Assembly (NCBI GenBank): GCA_022792815.1
Contig: JAAWBS010000013.1
Location: 1-35,144 of the forward strand
Length of the DNA stretch: 35,144 nt
Reading direction: 5' to 3'
Origin: Hungatella sp.
GTDB lineage: Bacteria > Bacillota > Clostridia > Lachnospirales > Lachnospiraceae
This document shows positions 8,603-17,787 of this stretch, piece after piece. How positions within the stretch are numbered: position 1 is the stretch's first letter; every line of letters starts with the position of its first letter. Under the pieces are notes generated by a model. That model had not been told where the DNA came from, searched no databases, and saw only the letters and a program-made list of their open reading frames with translations. Position numbers and translations under genes: made by a program.

Positions 8603-9743
8603 GTCGTTCCCCCAGTTTTCCGAAATTTTCTCTGTTGATGTCAAAATCAACCTGAAGTCTGACAGTGAACACGGTTCCGTTTAAATCACTGGTCACTCCT
8701 ATGGTTCCCCCGTGCATATCCACAATATTCTTGGCGATGGCCAGTCCTAAGCCGGTTCCCCCGGTGTTGGTGGACCGGGACTGTTCCACACGGTAAAATT
8801 TCTCAAACAGAAGGGGAAGTTCATCCCCCGGTATCACATACCCGTAATTGGTTACTGACACGGTCACGATCGTATCCGCGGCATGGATTTTCACTACGAT
8901 CCGCTTTCCCTCGGCGCCGTATTTGATGGCATTGTTGATCAGATTGTCAAACAGCCTGGCCAGGAGATTGCCGTCGGCGGTGATGATCTTGGCCGGCACG
9001 TTGCTCTGCAGCTCATAGGCTAAGTCCTTGTCCATAAAGTTGGGGTAAAACTCCTCCAGAAGCTGGCTTAAGAGCTTGACGATGTCCACCTTGGTGATCT
9101 TCATGGACACCTTCCCGTAGTTGAGCTTGGTAAATCCGAACAGGTCCTCGATCAGCTTCTCCAGGCGCTTGGCCTTGGTGTAGGTGATGTTGATGTACTT
9201 TTTCTCCATCTCCGGCGTCAGCTTGGTAGGGCCGGACAGAAGCTCTAAGTAACCGATGATGGAAGTCAGGGGAGTCCTCAAGTCGTGGGCCACGTTGGTG
9301 ATCAGCTCGTTCTTGGTCCTCTCCGACTCCCGCTCCTTGTCCATCAGCTCCCGGATGTCCTCCACCATCTTATTGAGATTAGCCGCCATGGCGGAAAACT
9401 CGTCGTCCCCCTCCACCTCCACCATGGTGTTCAAGTCTCCCTCGGAGATGTTTCGGATAGCTGTGGAGAGCCTGGTGATGTAGTTCATGGAGTTCCTTTG
9501 CAGCAGCAGAAAAGACAGGGAAAAGGTGGCGATCCCTGCCAGGACATACAGGATCACCACGATGGAATCCGGCTGGTAGAACACGGCGGACAGCGAATCC
9601 TCCCGGCCCTGCCTCACCGCATACTCCCCCAGCATGGACAGATTGGTCACCAAAAATAAATCCACCAGGCACGCAAAGATGGTGCTGAAGATGATATTGG
9701 TGATCACTCTCGTATGAAACCTGCGGCTCATATCATTTTTCAA
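8592..9743 (-). CDS. Sensor histidine kinase, VanS-type
   Basis: The protein has 383 residues. Two membrane helices (about 12-34 and 62-82) flank a short extracellular loop of roughly 25 residues. A HAMP domain (about 84-135) follows, then HisKA with phospho-accepting His153 in ITNVAHDLRTPLTS and HATPase_c with NNAIKYG and a GGTGLGLAIAKNIV box. The short loop fits a kinase that senses the membrane or a partner protein rather than a soluble ligand. The start is probably the TTG at 9741-9743, seven bases after AGGA. The first in-frame ATG (9731) would be about 19 bases from it. It overlaps the regulator gene by 11 bases and should phosphorylate its product. Confidence 0.9.
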   Translation of the reverse strand: MKNDMSRRFHTRVITNIIFSTIFACLVDLFLVTNLSMLGEYAVRQGREDSLSAVFYQPDSIVVILYVLAGIATFSLSFLLLQRNSMNYITRLSTAIRNISEGDLNTMVEVEGDDEFSAMAANLNKMVEDIRELMDKERESERTKNELITNVAHDLRTPLTSIIGYLELLSGPTKLTPEMEKKYINITYTKAKRLEKLIEDLFGFTKLNYGKVSMKITKVDIVKLLSQLLEEFYPNFMDKDLAYELQSNVPAKIITADGNLLARLFDNLINNAIKYGAEGKRIVVKIHAADTIVTVSVTNYGYVIPGDELPLLFEKFYRVEQSRSTNTGGTGLGLAIAKNIVDMHGGTIGVTSDLNGTVFTVRLQVDFDINRENFGKLGERHEY

Positions 9744-10437
9744 TTTTGTATCCTACCCCCCACACTGTGGTGATAATCTTGTTTTGTCTGGTGTCCTCTT
9801 TCATCTTTCCTCTGAGGCGCCGGATATGTACCATAACCGTGTTGTTGGCCTCATAGACCTTTTCGTTCCACACCTTCTCGAAGATCTCGTCGGTGCTGAA
9901 CACCTTCCCCGGGTTGGACGCCAGCAGGTAGAGGATGTCGAACTCGATGGGTGTCAGCTTGATCTCCTCCCCATAGACCGTCACCTTGTGGTTATCCTTG
10001 TTGATCACCAGGCCTTTGATGGAGATCTCGTTCTTGTCCCCTTCCCTTGCCCCGCTGTTGGGATTTAACTGGGTGTAGCGGCGCAGCTGGGACTTGACTC
10101 TGGCGGTCAGCTCCAGAGGGTTAAAGGGCTTTACCACATAGTCATCAGCACCTGTCCCCAGACCCAGGATCTTATCCAAGTCCGCGGATCTGGCACTGAG
10201 CATGATGATGGGAATGTTGTTGGTCTCCCGAATCTTCTTACACATCTCCAGTCCGTCCATCCCGGGCATCATGATGTCTAAAAGCACCAGATGGACCTCC
10301 TCCTTCTCCAGGATCTCCAGGCCGTCTTTGGCGTTATCCGCCTTAAATACTCTATATCCGTCGCTGACCAGATAGATCTCCACCAGGTCCGCGATCTCTT
10401 TCTCGTCGTCCACTACCAGAATACTGATCTGTGACAT
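9733..10437 (-). CDS. Response regulator, OmpR/VanR family
   Basis: The protein has 234 residues. The receiver domain (1-115) has Asp10/Asp11, phospho-accepting Asp54 (LLDIMMPGMDG), Ser/Thr at about 81 and Lys103 (VVKPF). A winged-helix DNA-binding domain of the Trans_reg_C type (about 135-232) ends GVGYKIEK. AGGAGG lies seven bases before the ATG. It is the first gene of the envelope cluster and overlaps its cognate kinase gene. It most likely controls its own operon; the promoter region directly upstream is discussed separately. The assignment to the VanR-like branch rests on overall wording, not on a search. Confidence 0.93.
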   Translation of the reverse strand: MSQISILVVDDEKEIADLVEIYLVSDGYRVFKADNAKDGLEILEKEEVHLVLLDIMMPGMDGLEMCKKIRETNNIPIIMLSARSADLDKILGLGTGADDYVVKPFNPLELTARVKSQLRRYTQLNPNSGAREGDKNEISIKGLVINKDNHKVTVYGEEIKLTPIEFDILYLLASNPGKVFSTDEIFEKVWNEKVYEANNTVMVHIRRLRGKMKEDTRQNKIITTVWGVGYKIEK

Positions 10438-10794
10438 GATTTTTCCTCCTCAATATCCGTTCTTGTCTCTTCAGGTGGGTATAGTATAACACAAATGGCA
10501 GGACTTTGCCTTACTTTTTCATTAAAAAAATGGGAGGGAATCTCTGTCAAAATCTCTGCAGATTTATGTCAATATCTATGTGCCAAAATCTTTCACCAGG
10601 GTTCCGAAACCCTTTTCCCGTCCGCAGGTAAGGATTCTTTCCAATATATATCAGACTCTTTAACATATACCACGAACGGCAGGTTCTTCGAAGTCTGCTT
10701 TTCTGTTTTTAGGCATAAAAACGGAACCATTGCTCCGGCAGACTATTCCTCTGCTTTTGCAACAGCTCCTGTTTTTTGAAGATCGTACATTCGT
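10438..10794 (-). promoter_or_regulatory. Promoter region of the two-component/envelope operon; no gene
   Basis: This is a gene-free stretch of 357 bases between ppk and the regulator gene. On the minus strand an extended -10 (TGTTATACT, with TATACT at 10483-10488) lies about 45 bases before the regulator start; no good -35 is seen, which is normal for extended -10 promoters. The AGGAGG of the regulator is at about 10445-10450. The rest is less GC-rich than the flanking genes. A 94-codon plus-strand frame in it looks non-coding. Immediately after ppk there is only a weak hairpin (AACAG-GAG-CTGTT), so no convincing terminator was found. Confidence 0.5.
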
Positions 10795-12930
10795 TTATTC
10801 TTCTCTCTCCACCGGGACAAAGACCCTTTTATTCTCCGGCTCTTCCGACTCCTGCTGCCTCTTCACGGCTGCCACAGCCTCCTCACAGAAGGTATCCTGA
10901 GCGCAGACCGGTGTCTTGCCTCTCCGATCTGGCTTCACATAACTTCCATCCGGCTGCAGCACATGGGCCTTTAGGTTGTCTGCCAGCTGCACCTTCAGAA
11001 TGTGGATGGCTTTCTCCTTCAGGGCTTCGTCCAGAATCGGGAACATAATCTCCACCCGGCGGTCTAAGTTCCTGGGCATCCAGTCGGCGCTGGCCATGTA
11101 CAGCTCCGGGGACTCGTCGTTCTCAAAATAGAAAATCCTTATGTGCTCCAGGAAATTGCCTACGATGGACCGGACCGCGATGTTTTCGCTCAAATTCGGC
11201 ACACCGGCCCGAAGACAGCAGATGCCACGGACGATCAGGTCGATCTTCACCCCGGCGCAGGAGGCCTCATAGAGGGCCGCGATGATGTCCCGGTCGCACA
11301 GAGAATTGACCTTGGCGATGATCCTGGCGCTCTTCCCTGCCCTGGCGTTCTCCGTCTCTCTTCCGATCATACGAAGGAATCGCTTCCTCAGCCAGATGGG
11401 CGCCACAGACAGCTGATTCCAGTGAAGCGGCTCCGAATAGCCGGACATCATGTTGAACACCGCCGTGGCATCCTCCCCGATCTGTGGGTGACAGGTGAGG
11501 ATCCCGCAGTCCGTGTACAGCTTCGCCGTGGAATCGTTGTAATTGCCTGTGCCCAGATGAACGTAGCGGCGGATGCCGTCCTCCTCCCGCCTCACCACCA
11601 GGGTGATCTTGGAGTGGGTCTTCAATCCCAGCAGACCGTAGATCACATGACAGCCTGCCTTCTCCAGAGTCTTGGCCCAGTTGATGTTGTTCTCCTCATC
11701 GAAGCGGGCTTTCAGCTCCACCAGCACAAACACCTGCTTGCCCCGGTCAGCCGCCTCCGCCAGGGCCGCTATGATGGGAGAGTTGCCGCTGACCCGGTAC
11801 AGGGTCTGCTTGATGGCCAGAACCTGAGGATCCTTGGCGGCAGTCTTCACGAAATTCACCACCGGGTCAAAGGACTCATAGGGGTGGTGAAGGAGGATAT
11901 CTCCCCTGCGGATATTGGCAAAAATGTCGTCGTCGTTCATAAAGGCCGGGTTGGGCTGAGGCACATATCCGGGAGTTTTTAGATGATTAAATCCATCCAG
12001 CCCGTACATCTTCATCAAAAATGTCAGATCCAGGGGGCCGTTGATGGCGAAGATATCCCCGGAGTGAAGATCCAGCTCTTTTTTTAACCGTTTCAGCAGC
12101 CGCTTATCCACACTCTCATCGATCTCCAGACGGATGGCCTCGCCCCATCTGCGCTTCTTTAACTGTTTCTCGATCTCCTTGAGCAGGTCCTCCGCCTCAT
12201 CCTCATCGATAGACAGGTCTGCGTTTCTCATGATGCGGAAGGGATGAGCCGCCAGGATCTCGTGGCGGACAAACAGGGCTGCCATGTTCCTCTCGATGAC
12301 CTCCTCCAAAAGGATCACCACCCGCTCTTCCTCTGCCGGGATCTCCACGATCCTTGGGAGGACGCTGGGCACCTGCACCATGGCGAAATCGATCTGATCA
12401 TTCTTCTCCCTCTCCTTCACCAGTGCCGCGATGTTCAGGGATTTGTTGTAGATCAGGGGAAAGGGCCTGGATGAGTCCACTGCCATGGGGGTCAGCACCG
12501 GATATACGTTGTCCCGGAAATATTGGTCCACATACTCTCCCTCCTCCTTTGTCAGATCCTCATGCCGGGAGATGATCCGAAGGCCGTTCTGGCGCAGAGC
12601 AGGCAGGAGGGAACGGTTATAGGTGGAGTACTGGAGCGCCACTAACTCGTGGGTCTTCTCCTCAATCTTCTCCAGCTGCTCCTCCGGCTTTAAACCTGCC
12701 AGATCCGGCTTGGAATACTTGGCGTGAACCTGGTCTTTCAGGGAAGCCACCCGAACCATGAAAAATTCATCCAGGTTGGAGGCCGTGATGCTTAAGAATT
12801 TCAGCCTCTCAAAGAGGGGAAGAGTCTTGTCCCTGGCCTCCTCCAGAATCCGGTGGTCAAATTCCAGCCAGCTCAGTTCACGGTTTACATAATTTTCAAA
12901 ATTTGTATAGCTTGAGTCAAACTCTGCCAT
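10795..12930 (-). CDS. ppk1: Polyphosphate kinase 1
   Basis: The protein has 711 residues, the usual length. It has the N-terminal domain (YVNRELSWLEFDHRILEEA), the head domain, and the two PLD-like catalytic domains. The phospho-histidine is His439 in LKTHSKITLV, matching His435 of the E. coli enzyme, and HLGTGNYN follows. It makes inorganic polyphosphate reversibly from ATP. The gene follows ppx directly: the ppx TGA is followed by GTG ATG. The ATG (12928-12930) lies nine bases from AGGAGG and is preferred; the GTG one codon earlier is possible. Pairing with ppx in one operon allows both synthesis and breakdown to be set together. Confidence 0.95.
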   Translation of the reverse strand: MAEFDSSYTNFENYVNRELSWLEFDHRILEEARDKTLPLFERLKFLSITASNLDEFFMVRVASLKDQVHAKYSKPDLAGLKPEEQLEKIEEKTHELVALQYSTYNRSLLPALRQNGLRIISRHEDLTKEEGEYVDQYFRDNVYPVLTPMAVDSSRPFPLIYNKSLNIAALVKEREKNDQIDFAMVQVPSVLPRIVEIPAEEERVVILLEEVIERNMAALFVRHEILAAHPFRIMRNADLSIDEDEAEDLLKEIEKQLKKRRWGEAIRLEIDESVDKRLLKRLKKELDLHSGDIFAINGPLDLTFLMKMYGLDGFNHLKTPGYVPQPNPAFMNDDDIFANIRRGDILLHHPYESFDPVVNFVKTAAKDPQVLAIKQTLYRVSGNSPIIAALAEAADRGKQVFVLVELKARFDEENNINWAKTLEKAGCHVIYGLLGLKTHSKITLVVRREEDGIRRYVHLGTGNYNDSTAKLYTDCGILTCHPQIGEDATAVFNMMSGYSEPLHWNQLSVAPIWLRKRFLRMIGRETENARAGKSARIIAKVNSLCDRDIIAALYEASCAGVKIDLIVRGICCLRAGVPNLSENIAVRSIVGNFLEHIRIFYFENDESPELYMASADWMPRNLDRRVEIMFPILDEALKEKAIHILKVQLADNLKAHVLQPDGSYVKPDRRGKTPVCAQDTFCEEAVAAVKRQQESEEPENKRVFVPVEREE

Positions 12931-12933
12931 CAC

Positions 12934-14457
12934 TCAACCCCTCCTCTTCTTTTTTAACACCGGCCTGATGCCGAAAATTTCTTCAAAGAAGTCCGCACTC
13001 AGGCTGACGGACAAAAGCTCTAAACTGATGTCCCCGTCCCATGACGCGGAGATGACCAGCTCCCCGTTCTTCACCGACATCCTGGACTCCGCAGTCTTCT
13101 GTTTGTGGCTTTTGTCCAGGCCGTTGGCCAGGCGCAGAAGGGCCGTCAGCTTGGCGACTCTGGTGTCCTCGTCCACATAGTCGAATTCTTCCCCATGGCT
13201 GCGGATGACTCCGGCTACCAGTTCCCTCTCCTTGTGAGAGAGACCGATGATCTCTGTGGCCATGATGATGTTGTAGGCACTTAAGCTCACGTTTTTGGTG
13301 CTGATAAACTTGCCGCAGCCGTGAAGGATGGCCGCGATCTGTAAGAGCAGCCGGTCTCTGTCGCTGAGGCCGTGGTACTTTCTCATCACGTCAAACATCT
13401 GCAGCGCCAGTTTTTCCACACACTGAGCATGGCTTCCCCCGCAACGGTACCGCTTGGCCATGTTACGGGTCGTGGTAAGGATATCTTCATCAAAGTTGTG
13501 GCCCAGATTCAGCTTTTTGATATTTTGGGCATACTCGGCGGCGATGCCGTCGCACATGCGGATCCCCGGGATCCAGATCATCTCCGCCCCTGTCATCTCC
13601 ACCACCTTGCAGAATATGACGGCAGCCGGCATAAGGAGGGAGGCATAGCCTGCATTGACACCGAACCGCTCTTCGATCTCGTCCAAAGGCATGCTGCACA
13701 GCCGGTCCGCATAGGCCAGGAAATCCGACGCCGCGATGCGGTCCGTCATGCCGTGGTCCACCTCGTCTCTGGCAAGATACAGGATCAGCTCCCCGATGGC
13801 AATCAGATTCTTGATGCCCCGATTCTTCATATCCCGGTCTCTCAGGTACATCTTCTTGTAGGTCCCCAGCTCCTTGTCCACGATCTCCTCGATAATTGGT
13901 CTCTGCAGCCAGCTGTCCGCCGGAATTCTGGACAGGATCCCCCCGATCCGCATGACACCCAAAGGCAGATTCCGGGTGGACACCAAACTGTCCTTGTCAA
14001 AGAGGGATATCTGCATGCTGCCGAAGCTGACATCCACGATGGCTGTTCCCTTCTGAATGATCTTCTGGAACTCGGCCTCTTTCATGGCCACTGCCTTGTA
14101 GGTGAGAAACCTCTGTTCCGAGTTGCTTAAGACCCGAACCGAGATCCCTGTCCTCACCCGGATCTGCTCCAGGATGATCTGGTTATTCCTGGCCACCCTC
14201 ATGGCCGTAGTGGCGTAGGCCCGGTAGTCGCTGACCTGATAGCTTTTCATGACACCGGCGAAATCCTCCAGGATCCTGCACATCTCGTCCACCAGCTCAT
14301 AGCTGATCTTCCCCGTACTGTAGGTGTTCTTGCCCAGGGCGATGACATGACGCAGGTGTTCCACCTGCCGCAGGCCGTTCTTCGCCGTGATCTCGTAGAT
14401 TCCCAGCTCCAGCTTAAAGGATCCTACGTCAATGGCCGCAAACAGTTGTGCCGCCAT
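12934..14457 (-). CDS. ppx: Exopolyphosphatase, Ppx/GppA family
   Basis: The protein has 507 residues. The N-terminal actin-like phosphatase fold starts FAAIDVGSFKLELGIYEI, and a second half (VDVSFGSMQISLF, near 145) completes the ASKHA core. A C-terminal HD-like helical domain (about 310-500) has an HG instead of HD in the motif (AAILHGCGKF), so it may not bind metal. The first phosphate-loop motif reads DVGSF rather than the common D-G-SNS. The family hydrolyses polyphosphate end groups or pppGpp. The start at 14455-14457 has GGGGGAG seven bases upstream, two bases after the DUF815 stop; the longer frame lies inside that gene. It is directly upstream of ppk1. Confidence 0.88.
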   Translation of the reverse strand: MAAQLFAAIDVGSFKLELGIYEITAKNGLRQVEHLRHVIALGKNTYSTGKISYELVDEMCRILEDFAGVMKSYQVSDYRAYATTAMRVARNNQIILEQIRVRTGISVRVLSNSEQRFLTYKAVAMKEAEFQKIIQKGTAIVDVSFGSMQISLFDKDSLVSTRNLPLGVMRIGGILSRIPADSWLQRPIIEEIVDKELGTYKKMYLRDRDMKNRGIKNLIAIGELILYLARDEVDHGMTDRIAASDFLAYADRLCSMPLDEIEERFGVNAGYASLLMPAAVIFCKVVEMTGAEMIWIPGIRMCDGIAAEYAQNIKKLNLGHNFDEDILTTTRNMAKRYRCGGSHAQCVEKLALQMFDVMRKYHGLSDRDRLLLQIAAILHGCGKFISTKNVSLSAYNIIMATEIIGLSHKERELVAGVIRSHGEEFDYVDEDTRVAKLTALLRLANGLDKSHKQKTAESRMSVKNGELVISASWDGDISLELLSVSLSADFFEEIFGIRPVLKKKRRG

Positions 14458-14459
14458 AG

Positions 14460-15755
14460 TTAAACTCCCCCTTCCCCATCCTGCATCCCCTGCAGGTGTG
14501 TGATGAACTGCGCCGCTGTTCTCCCCGACAGCCCTCCGTGGTACAGCTCCCATTTATTCGCCTCCTGATAGAGCTCTTCAAGGGGCATCCGGATGTCGTT
14601 CTTCTCCGCCAGCACCCGGACGATGTTCTGGAATTCCTTCTTGTCCGGAGACCCGAAGTAGACGGTCACTCCGAACCTGGCCACCAGGGACAGCTTCTCC
14701 TGGACCGTGTCGTTGACATGAAGCTCGTCATCCAGCTCCCGCTTGTCGCTGAACTTTTCCCGGATCAGATGGCGGCGGTTGGATGTGGCATAGATCAGGG
14801 CATTCTTGGGCCTTCTCCCCAAACCGCCCTCGATGATGGCCTTTAAGTATTTATATTCCAGCTCGCTCTCCTCAAATGACAGGTCATCCATGTAGATGAT
14901 AAATTTGTAGTTCCGGTCCTGGATCTGCTCCAGGATGGAGGAGAGCGCGTGAAACTGGTGCTTGTACACCTCGATAATCCTCAGACCCCGGTCGTAATAT
15001 TCGTTGAGCACCGCCTTGATGCTGGAGGACTTGCCGGTTCCCGCATCGCCGAACAGAAGCACATTGTTGGCCGCCTTGCCCTTTAGAAAGCTCTCGGTGT
15101 TCTCGATCAGTTTTTTCTTCTGAAGCTCATATCCGATGATATCCCGGAAATAGACATGCTCCACATTGATCACTGGCTCGATGGCGGCATGGTGGCGCTC
15201 ATCCACGATGCGGAAGGCCTTGTTGAGACCGAATTTCCCCACACCGAATTCCCGGTAAAACTCCGTCACTCCCGCGGCGAACCCGTCGGTATCCTCCGCC
15301 GCGGCCAGAGTCTGCGACAGCTCGATGATCCGGTCCCGGATCCTGCGGTTGAAGATCCGGCTGGTATTGTCCGCAGGTCTGAAACACGCAAGCTCCGACC
15401 AGACCGAACTGCCTGCCGTCATCTTGTCCAGAATCCGGATGTCTTTCTGATACAGCTGTCTTATCACCTCGAAATCCTGTCTGGCCAGCTTCGACAGAGT
15501 GCCCCCCTGGTCTCCACGGATCTCGCAGGAGACGCTGTAGGCATTCTCGTGATTGGCAAGACACAGGGCCAGAAAACAGTGCCACAGATTGCCCTCAAAC
15601 CCGTACTGGGCCGCCAGCTCGATCAGCTGATTGGCCAGGACATAGGAGTCCGGGATGTCGGCCCCCTCCCTGGTGCCTGCAAGCAGCTGAGACATGTCGT
15701 CAAACAGCTGCTGATATTTAAAATTTCGATAGATTATCAATGGTATTGTGTTCAT
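14460..15755 (-). CDS. DUF815 family AAA+ ATPase
   Basis: The protein has 431 residues. The N-terminal half is helical without known motifs. The C-terminal half carries the DUF815 ATPase with Walker A GDAGTGKSS (residues 236-244), Walker B FIIYMDDLSFEE (about 285-296) and a sensor region YATSNRRHLI. DUF815 proteins are AAA+ family members of unknown substrate, common in bacteria. The ATG has GGAG about eight bases upstream. It sits 17 bases after pheA and two bases before ppx, so it is a core member of the plsC-pheA-ppx-ppk operon. A link to polyphosphate or to protein quality control is possible but not shown. Confidence 0.88.
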   Translation of the reverse strand: MNTIPLIIYRNFKYQQLFDDMSQLLAGTREGADIPDSYVLANQLIELAAQYGFEGNLWHCFLALCLANHENAYSVSCEIRGDQGGTLSKLARQDFEVIRQLYQKDIRILDKMTAGSSVWSELACFRPADNTSRIFNRRIRDRIIELSQTLAAAEDTDGFAAGVTEFYREFGVGKFGLNKAFRIVDERHHAAIEPVINVEHVYFRDIIGYELQKKKLIENTESFLKGKAANNVLLFGDAGTGKSSSIKAVLNEYYDRGLRIIEVYKHQFHALSSILEQIQDRNYKFIIYMDDLSFEESELEYKYLKAIIEGGLGRRPKNALIYATSNRRHLIREKFSDKRELDDELHVNDTVQEKLSLVARFGVTVYFGSPDKKEFQNIVRVLAEKNDIRMPLEELYQEANKWELYHGGLSGRTAAQFITHLQGMQDGEGGV

Positions 15756-15772
15756 ACTCTCATCTCCGTCTG

Positions 15773-16900
15773 TCAGTAATTGCCCAGGATTCTCACGTTT
15801 GCCGCCTCCTCCGCCACACCCTTGACGGCGTTTTGGATGGAGGGCTCGCTTAGATTGCCCTCGATATCCACAAAGAAGCGGTACTCCCAGGTCCTGCCCG
15901 GGATAGGCCTGGACTCGATCATCCGCATATTGACTCCGTTATAGATAAAATTCCCCAGGATATTGTACAGGGTTCCGCTTTTATGAGGAAGCTCAAAGCA
16001 TAAGCTTATCTTCTGGGCATCCCGGCGGTAGACGTGATCTTTGGCCAGAATCAGGAACCGGGTGGTATTGTTCTTGTTGTGATTGATTCCTTCCGCCAGG
16101 GCCGTCAGCCCGTACAGCTTTCCCGCTGCCCGGCTCGCCACCGCCGCCTGGCTCTTATCCTGATCTTCTATGACCTTCTTGGCCGCTACCGCCGTGTTCT
16201 CCACACTGATCTGTCTCCACTGAGGACGGGCGTTGAGATACTCTCCGGACTGCATCAGGGCCTGGGGATGGGAGTACACGGACCGGATATCCCCGAGCAC
16301 CGCCCCGGGGATCCCCCAGAGCACATGGTTTACCGGGATACAGATCTCGGCCACAATCACATTGTCATGGCGGATGAGAAGGTCGTAATTGTCGCTGACA
16401 GCCCCTGCTGAGGAATTCTCGATAGGGATCACCCCGTAGTCCGCCTCCCCCGTCTCCACCGCCGCCATGGCATCCTCCCATGTCCGCACATGATACGCAT
16501 CTGCCGCTTCTCCGAAATAGGCCAGAGTGGCCTCGTGGCTGTAGGCTCCCTCCACTCCCTGGTACACCACCCGCACGTCTCTCATGGGAAGACACTCTGT
16601 CTGTGTAAATCCAAGATCCGCCTTCTGTCCGTGTCCCTCAAGCATCCGGTACTGAAACCGACGGCTGATGGTCATCAGCTGGACAAACAGCTCCCCCACC
16701 GCCTGTACATTAAACTCTCCATGGGCCAGATTCTGAACAGAGGTGATCTTCACCTGCTCCCTCTCCCGGTCCAGCACCTGTTTTCCCGTTCTGATCTTAA
16801 ACTCGGCCACCTCCTCGATCAGCTTCATCCGCTCTTCAAACAGCCGGACAAAGTCCTTGTCGATCACGTCCAGCCGCTCTCTGATCTCCAGTAAATCCAT
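15773..16900 (-). CDS. pheA: Bifunctional chorismate mutase/prephenate dehydratase
   Basis: The protein has 375 residues. The AroQ-type chorismate mutase domain (1-90) starts MDLLEIRERLDVIDKDFVRLFEERMKL in two parts. The prephenate dehydratase domain (about 110-285) contains the family's TRFLIL motif (NNTTRFLILAKDH). A C-terminal ACT domain (about 295-375) has SGTLYNIL and ESRPIPGR, corresponding to the GAL(V)/ESRP phenylalanine-binding motifs, so feedback inhibition by phenylalanine is expected. It converts chorismate to phenylpyruvate. The ATG directly abuts the plsC stop (TAGATG), with AGGG seven bases upstream. No T-box or attenuator leader is visible, since the gene is internal in the operon. 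Confidence 0.95.
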   Translation of the reverse strand: MDLLEIRERLDVIDKDFVRLFEERMKLIEEVAEFKIRTGKQVLDREREQVKITSVQNLAHGEFNVQAVGELFVQLMTISRRFQYRMLEGHGQKADLGFTQTECLPMRDVRVVYQGVEGAYSHEATLAYFGEAADAYHVRTWEDAMAAVETGEADYGVIPIENSSAGAVSDNYDLLIRHDNVIVAEICIPVNHVLWGIPGAVLGDIRSVYSHPQALMQSGEYLNARPQWRQISVENTAVAAKKVIEDQDKSQAAVASRAAGKLYGLTALAEGINHNKNNTTRFLILAKDHVYRRDAQKISLCFELPHKSGTLYNILGNFIYNGVNMRMIESRPIPGRTWEYRFFVDIEGNLSEPSIQNAVKGVAEEAANVRILGNY

Positions 16901-17650
16901 CTAGTTTCCCTCTCTTTGCTTCTTTTCTTTCATCAGCATATCAAGAATCACTTCCCTGGTGTGGGCCCCCGCAAATTTTTTCTTCTGAGGCTCCAGCCCC
17001 TTTATAATAAAAGGCTTCCCAAACTCGATGGTAACCTGGGAAGACTTGATCCTGGGATAATGGCTCTCGAACGCCTCCGCCGTGCCGGTGATGGCCACCG
17101 GTACCACCGGACACCCGGTCTTCTCGGCGATCTTTAAGCTTCCCTCTTTAAAGGGCATAAGCTCTAAGTAGTCTTCGGCGTCGTTTCTGGTGCCCTCGGG
17201 AAAGATCCAGATGGAGACGCCGTTCTTCACCTTATCCACCCCATCCAGGATGGCTTTCAATCCCTCCCTTATGTTCTCTCGGTCCAGAAACAGACAGTTT
17301 ACATTTCTCATCCAATTGGACAGAAGAGGGATCCGCTCCATCTCCTTCTTGGCCATAAATCCCAGCGGAGTGGGCACTGTCGTGTATCCCACCAGAATAT
17401 CAAAATAGCTCCTGTGGTTGCCCACATACAGTACCGGTGTGTCCTTTGGGATGTTCTCCATGCCCTTGACTGTGACGCGGATTCCCACCACCTTCAGAAT
17501 AAACCGAAATACCGTCCGTACGATGGCCAGACTCTGTCTGCTCCTCTTCTCGGGGTGGCGCCTGCCGATATACTTCTCCGCTATGAGAATGGGGATACTG
17601 AAGATTAAAAACAGAATGACTATGGACGCTACAAGAATAAATTTCAGCAT
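16901..17650 (-). CDS. plsC: 1-acyl-sn-glycerol-3-phosphate acyltransferase
   Basis: The protein has 249 residues with an N-terminal membrane helix (MLKFILVASIVILFLIF). The acyltransferase motif is NHRSYFD (HX4D, near residue 77) and the glycerol-phosphate-binding motif is FPEGTRN (near 149). It acylates lysophosphatidate to phosphatidate at the inner face of the membrane. The nearest GGGAG is about 13-15 bases before the ATG, a longer gap than usual, so initiation may be weak. It heads the plsC-pheA-DUF815-ppx-ppk operon. A promoter is proposed upstream, overlapping the terminator of the AraC-type gene. Confidence 0.92.
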   Translation of the reverse strand: MLKFILVASIVILFLIFSIPILIAEKYIGRRHPEKRSRQSLAIVRTVFRFILKVVGIRVTVKGMENIPKDTPVLYVGNHRSYFDILVGYTTVPTPLGFMAKKEMERIPLLSNWMRNVNCLFLDRENIREGLKAILDGVDKVKNGVSIWIFPEGTRNDAEDYLELMPFKEGSLKIAEKTGCPVVPVAITGTAEAFESHYPRIKSSQVTIEFGKPFIIKGLEPQKKKFAGAHTREVILDMLMKEKKQREGN

Positions 17651-17758
17651 AATGGTTTGTGTTATCTCCCTCGTCGTAATACTGTGGGTCCCAGGCTTAA
17701 AACCCCTCCTGCAAGCAAACCTTTCTCAGATTTTAGACCTTTTGACCTTAGTATCACC

Positions 17759-17787
17759 ATTATATAAAAAGAAAGGCGCAAATACAA
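17759..17787 (-). promoter_or_regulatory. Probable promoter of the plsC operon
   Basis: On the minus strand TTGTAT (17782-17787) and TATAAT (17759-17764) are separated by 17 bases. The -35 lies in the loop of the terminator hairpin and the spacer runs through one arm. Between the -10 and plsC is a spaced direct repeat, AGGTC-AAA-AGGTC, that could be a regulator site; it does not clearly match any operator I know. The leader would be about 100 bases. Confidence 0.5.

Noticed and set aside
10495..10779. 94-codon plus-strand frame in the ppk/regulator gap
   Set aside because: No ribosome site, low-complexity hydrophobic/Ser-rich translation and no family wording; it also covers the regulator promoter.
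11143..11982. 279-codon plus-strand frame antisense to ppk1
   Set aside because: Shadow of the strongly conserved ppk1 coding frame with no start signal.
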